From NCBI GenBank assembly GCA_030374735.1, contig JASCIV010000232.1:1-30007 (forward strand): a DNA stretch of 30,007 bases. Reading direction: 5' to 3'. This DNA comes from Gracilaria caudata (lineage: Eukaryota; Rhodophyta; Florideophyceae; Gracilariales; Gracilariaceae). The notes under the pieces were generated by a model. The model ran no database searches. It saw nothing but the letters and a program-made list of their open reading frames with translations, and had not been told where the DNA came from. Positions within the stretch are counted from its first letter, which is position 1. Each line of letters starts with the position of its first letter. Position numbers and translations under genes: made by a program. Of the stretch, positions 26,672 through 30,007 are shown in pieces.

Positions 26672-27196
26672 TAGATCAAATTAGACAATGGCCGTCGAAG
26701 TTTTAGGCTTTTCTTAGGAGAGAAAAGTTTCTTTAGATCCTGGCGGAATAAGGAACTACAGATTATGATAAAGAAGAAGAATAAGGTATTCGCCAAGGCG
26801 CGTTTGGCAACCAAGCATGAAGTTATCTGTTTTTGTCCAAGCCGATTTGCGTTCGAGGTTAGTGTATTCATTGATATCATACGCTACCCGTTGCCTATCA
26901 ATGAGTGGCCTCGTTCTATACTCTTCGAAGTGAGTCTTGCCTTTCTCGGCTTTGTTGCTTCTGGTATCAGGATCATTGCGCTCTCCACGTCGTCTCTACG
27001 GGTTGGGCTATGTGGACTACCTGATGCTCCCAACTCGATGTCTCACAATACCACAAACTATTGTGCCCCCCGTCATGGATTTGAAAACCTTCGAAGTTTT
27101 AGCTCCCATGTTCGTAGGTGTCCCTCCTCAGTCCAAGATCGATTAAAGCCCCATGATAGAATGACCAGGGCCGTGTTAAAAAAATGTTGTGAGTGA
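26672..27196. other. Spacer without a recognisable gene
   Basis: Two overlapping plus-strand frames (26765-27196 and 26937-27146) have protein-like patches such as DLKTFEVLAPMFVGVPP, but no start context, domain or conserved motif. They could be the 3' remains of a retroelement. Confidence 0.3.
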
Positions 27197-27568
27197 CAGT
27201 ACTGTAGCGTCAAAGAAATGTGACTAGTGACTGACTGACTAGCAATCGCGGCGAAAATGTAGTCATATTTAGTCACATTTACGACACGTTACACATATGT
27301 ACACGTGGCCACAGAGATACCATAGAAGAAAGGACAAGTGTACTCTAAGGACTTTTTTTAGAATTATTGTTTGTAAGCTGTAGAACAAATTGCTTGCCAT
27401 GTGGAGGCGTCGTTAAAGACGGCTATCTGGGTGTCGTTAAACAATATGTAGCTTAGGTAGCAAGACGAAGACCAATGCGTAAGGTGACTATAATTGACTG
27501 TCTACGACCTACAAGGCAGTGACTATGACTACTTCAACGTCAATTTTCTAGTCACAAATACGCTCCTG
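27197..27568. mobile_element. TGACTA-rich element with inverted ends, MITE-like
   Basis: The left end reads CAGTACTGTAGCGT and then AATGTGACTAG. The right end, reverse-complemented, reads CAGGAGCGTA and then TTTGTGACTAG. Both subterminal regions contain repeated TGACTA/TAGTCA motifs. The right end matches the repeat at 1-129, so at least two copies exist in 30 kb. CAGGGGCG-like ends occur in hAT elements, but I find no matching 8-bp flanks (GTGAGTGA on the left, TTTCTTAC on the right), so the exact borders are uncertain. No coding capacity. Confidence 0.45.
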
Positions 27569-27953
27569 TTTCTTACTGCCTTGGAGCGTTCGAACTCTCA
27601 ACAAAAAGACGTTTCTTGTGCTTTGCATTGTACAAATCTTAAAACTGGTTTCAGCCTGCTGCAGTGTTATATTGTAGAGCACAAATATAACTGAGCAACT
27701 CTGATGCCCTTTCTGGTCCTCTATAATGTATTTCAACTATTTGACACGATGCTTTTGTAGTTGCTCTAGGGATACAAATATTCAAAGAAAAGGAAACCAT
27801 TGCTATCATGTCGTCTTCGTTTCTATTTTACTTTCGAGAGCAAAATGCAAACATAAGGGGGCCGCATTTGTTCTTTTGTGTCTGCCACAAGCGCAATGTA
27901 CCATGTAAACGTCATTAACGAGTCAACTGAGTTTGTCCTCTGTTTGCCTTAAC
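27569..27953. other. Spacer without a recognisable gene
   Basis: AT-rich 3' flank of the minus-strand gene at 27954. No RNA gene, repeat or signal is evident apart from the alternative frame noted for that gene. Confidence 0.35.
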
Positions 27954-28670
27954 CTAGCGAGATAAAGGAAAAAAACAAGAAGCATCAAAAGACCTATAGT
28001 CACCGGAGCATTCTCCGCAAGCATCCAGATCTGCCAAAAACACTTGATTCTCCGGGCAAGTAAAGCAAGAAGTACTCCCCGGACGTGCAAAGCTCGTCGG
28101 ACTCGCAAAGCTATCAGAGCAATCCTTGCAAAACTCTTCGTTATTACCCACGGTGATTTGATTAAAGGGGCATTGCCTGCATTCAAGGAAAAACTCCAAG
28201 TAAGCGCTTCCAGGTGGACACACCACACAACTTTCAGTCTCGGCTACGTAAACCTTTCCGGGAGGGCAGGAGAAGCACTTTGTTGAACCTGAATCAGAGA
28301 AAGAATTTTCAGGGCATTCTTGACATTGTTGAAGTATATTAGGCTTGGTAGTGAATGTTCCTGGAGGGCATTCGATGCATTCTTGAGTGATAGTAAAATA
28401 GAAAAAACCTGGCTGGCAAATACCGCAACTTCCGTTAGAAAGTAATGCTTGATTAGGAGGGCATGAAAAGCATGAGACAGAGCCTGGGAGAGAGAAGGAG
28501 TTTGGTGGGCAAGGTTGGCATGGTCCAGCGCCCACACCAGACTTGAAGAAGTCTATGCTGCAAGGAGAACAGCCGACAAAGCCTGGAAACGACTCCTCTC
28601 CTGGAGGACAATTAGCGTTCGCAATGGCAAAAACCGTGAGGAAGATGGCTGCAGTTCGTAGAAGGGTCAT
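27954..28670 (-). CDS. Secreted Cys-rich protein with GCC2/GCC3-like repeats
   Basis: 238 residues from ATG at 28670. The frame is open to 28802, but this Met begins the signal peptide MTLLRTAAIFLTVFAIANA with cleavage before NCPPGE. The mature protein is a chain of about five units of the form C-x2-CP-x-(G/N)-(T/S)-F and SxxCFSCPPGxxxxx, for example CPPGTFTTKP, CQECPENSFSDSGSTKC and CFTCPENQVF. This is the ephrin-receptor-like/GCC2-GCC3 pattern of tandem disulfide repeats found in many extracellular and receptor ectodomains. The annotated frame ends without an anchor. In a +1 frame over the last 25 codons, however, a membrane helix (VTIGLLMLLVFFLYLA) followed by RLRQ appears and stops at 27923. 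Function is unknown; a cell-surface or secreted binding protein is inferred. Confidence 0.85.
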   Translation of the reverse strand: MTLLRTAAIFLTVFAIANANCPPGEESFPGFVGCSPCSIDFFKSGVGAGPCQPCPPNSFSLPGSVSCFSCPPNQALLSNGSCGICQPGFFYFTITQECIECPPGTFTTKPNILQQCQECPENSFSDSGSTKCFSCPPGKVYVAETESCVVCPPGSAYLEFFLECRQCPFNQITVGNNEEFCKDCSDSFASPTSFARPGSTSCFTCPENQVFLADLDACGECSGDYRSFDASCFFPLSR

Positions 28671-29138
28671 TTTCCAAAGAAAATGTTGATTTGACGAGCA
28701 GTGGGGCTTCTGTAGACGATAAAGTCGATGCAGGGTGTCGGTTGGGGTAGGAAGGAAAGAAGCAGTGCTGGAAGGAACGCTTGGGTTGATATTGCAATCC
28801 AAACAGAGTAAATCGAGTCCTAAGCTTGAGCATGGGACGAAGATAAATGAACAAACTGTTCGCGCTTGTCTTGTGCGGTTTGTATGAGAGAAAGAGCATT
28901 AGAAACATGAGTCTCATCCGAAAAGTTCATATATCGGGGCTCAGGACGAGATTTCAACGAGTGATGTCGAAGGAGAGACAGGAAAGCGGTGTCTGTTCCA
29001 GACCACTCGTGTCACGAGTTTCGCAAGCCGATCTTTTCAGGGCTGAAAGAATTATTTCGTTTCATATGCAGCGCAAAAAATAAATAAAAACTCCCATTTC
29101 GCCTGACTCAACAACACTCCAAAATGGGTTTATTCACA
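28671..29138. other. Spacer, 5' flank of the Cys-rich gene
   Basis: No recognisable gene. The 28847-29083 plus-strand frame has no feature. A/T runs near 29078-29090. Confidence 0.35.
29129..29134 (-). terminator. AATAAA signal on the minus strand
   Basis: AATAAA on the minus strand sits five bases past the stop codon of the open frame at 29139-29294 and supports reading that frame as a gene end. Confidence 0.35.
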
Positions 29139-29294
29139 TTAAACAAGTGGATGGAGCTGCTCCACTGTTGTCTGGCTTACGCTTAGAGTAGTAATGGCGG
29201 GGCGCACGGCGGCCTCGGAATCGTCGTCCAGAACAGAGACTCCAGCAAAAGCGTCCCCGATGACACAAAAAAGAGCACCTTGTTGACATTTCCC
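29139..29294 (-). other. Possible last exon or gene remnant
   Basis: A minus-strand frame of 51 codons, bounded upstream by TGA, reads ALFCVIGDAFAGVSVLDDD and ends SQTTVEQLHPLV. It is much richer in G and C than its AT-rich surroundings and is followed at once by AATAAA. It has no ATG. The VSVLDDD segment is faintly like a CBS-domain strand, but this is too short to claim. It could be a 3' exon with the rest beyond a splice site, or a decayed gene. Confidence 0.25.
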
Positions 29295-29309
29295 TCAAAC
29301 ACACGGAAA

Positions 29310-29339
29310 GACACTCTGATTTTCGGAAATCAGAGTGTC
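29310..29339. repeat. Perfect 13-bp hairpin, tetraloop TCGG
   Basis: GACACTCTGATTT (29310-29322), TCGG, then the exact reverse complement (29327-29339). It lies between the possible gene remnant and the window end. Confidence 0.8.
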
Positions 29340-29888
29340 ATGGACGTATGACAGTCTGATTCTGTCTGTAAAAAAACATGAAAGTCTATCGTATACGGCG
29401 TCGCAAGCGACAGCCACGGGAATGAAAACGCATCATAATGACTACTCAACAACAACCCTTTCTTGAGTCGATCCAATTAAAAACTGTTTGTACTGAACGC
29501 CAAACATAACTGAGTCTGGAACGCGCGATCCCATTACTCATGAAGCACCTCAGCTCAGATTCGCTCCCCAAAATCTTGTTCATGATGTATTACCGGAGCC
29601 TTTAAAGTGCGTATTAATGGCGAGACGAAATGCTTCATGGTTACAAACCTCCCATGAATCACATATCACGAGTTTTAGCGCAAATTGTTTTATTACGTGA
29701 CTGGATAGAACGAAGACCTACCAGTTATAGCAAAGCTCCTACTACACAGGAAGCTGAGCAATCTAAATCTAATGTAGAGCTATATTGGAAAAAAAAGTAA
29801 TTTTAAGACATCACGTCACCCTTTTTTGGCAACAAGACTCTGGAAATTGGTACTCTGTCGAATTGCCCGGATTATTTTTAGAATGTCA

Positions 29889-29908
29889 ACTTTTTCTTCG
29901 GAAAAAGT
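29889..29908. repeat. 8-bp hairpin with a C(TTCG)G loop
   Basis: ACTTTTTC, TTCG, GAAAAAGT: the stem closes with C-G on a UUCG loop, the extra-stable RNA tetraloop, if transcribed from the plus strand. Confidence 0.65.
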
Positions 29909-29935
29909 AGCGGCATCCAATAAAAGCATTAGAAA

Positions 29936-29962
29936 AAATGCGCCGTGTCACACGGCGCATTT
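29936..29962. repeat. 27-bp near-perfect palindrome
   Basis: AAATGCGCCGTGT, a central C, then ACACGGCGCATTT. Both arms are exact reverse complements over 13 bases. It starts 27 bases after the UUCG hairpin. Confidence 0.8.
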
Positions 29963-30007
29963 CGCCCTGTTTTAGGACATTTGCCATGAATTGGATCATT
30001 CCAATTC

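Larger units (their letters stand above)
29340..30007. other. AT-rich spacer with two further hairpins
   Basis: No frame of note. The two stem-loops at 29889-29908 and 29936-29962 are the only structure seen. Confidence 0.4.

Noticed and set aside
28671..28802. 44-codon N-terminal extension of the 27954 gene
   Set aside because: The signal peptide starts at the internal Met at 28670.

Overview
The window looks like nuclear DNA of an intron-poor eukaryote, most likely a unicellular alga or similar protist. Coding frames are long and uninterrupted, genes are isolated on both strands with 0.5-2 kb spacers, and there are no operons or Shine-Dalgarno patterns. A TATA-like box, AATAAA signals, signal peptides, a type II Golgi-like glycosyltransferase, a plant/fungal-type glycine-rich-domain (DUF1399) protein and decayed eukaryotic transposons all point the same way. 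A red alga (Porphyridium-like gene structure) is my guess only; nothing here proves the lineage.

Layout. 1-840: the end of a dispersed repeat, spacer, then a 10-bp periodic array in the 3' flank of the first gene. 840-3035 (-): a DUF1399 protein with a collagen-like stretch and a Gly/Cys tail. 3757-5793 (-): a large protein I do not recognise, with a possible SH3-like domain. 6423-7634: repeat-rich, with a 13-bp hairpin, a cluster of GGTGAG/CTCACC palindromes, and an 865-bp hAT-like element with a perfect 8-bp target duplication and a frameshifted BED zinc finger. 9411-11168 (-): a GT92/DUF23-like glycosyltransferase. 13341-18127: a cluster of one small secreted 12-cysteine family, made of a dead full-length copy (13648-14128, -), an intact copy (16146-16634, +) and another intact copy (17500-18000, -). 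Here inverted 5' flanks and a shared core promoter can be read directly. 20532-22046 (+): a GC-rich SIR2-like protein with a macro-like N-terminal region, resembling bacterial proteins. 23364-25487 (+): a secreted/membrane Cys-rich protein with no recognised family. 26456-26671: a possible relic of a non-LTR retrotransposon C-terminus. 27197-27568: a TGACTA-rich element with inverted ends. 27954-28670 (-): a secreted GCC2/GCC3-like Cys-rich protein. 29139-30007: a possible gene tail on the minus strand and three perfect hairpins.

The genes do not form an evident pathway. The shared theme is secretion and cell surface: four intact proteins have signal peptides or are membrane proteins rich in cysteine (16146, 17500, 23364, 27954), and one is a probable Golgi glycosyltransferase. 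The most distinctive items are the SIR2-macro protein (a likely bacterial acquisition with the NAD-site residues intact), the 12-Cys family with one member dead in both promoter and coding sequence, and the hAT-like element.
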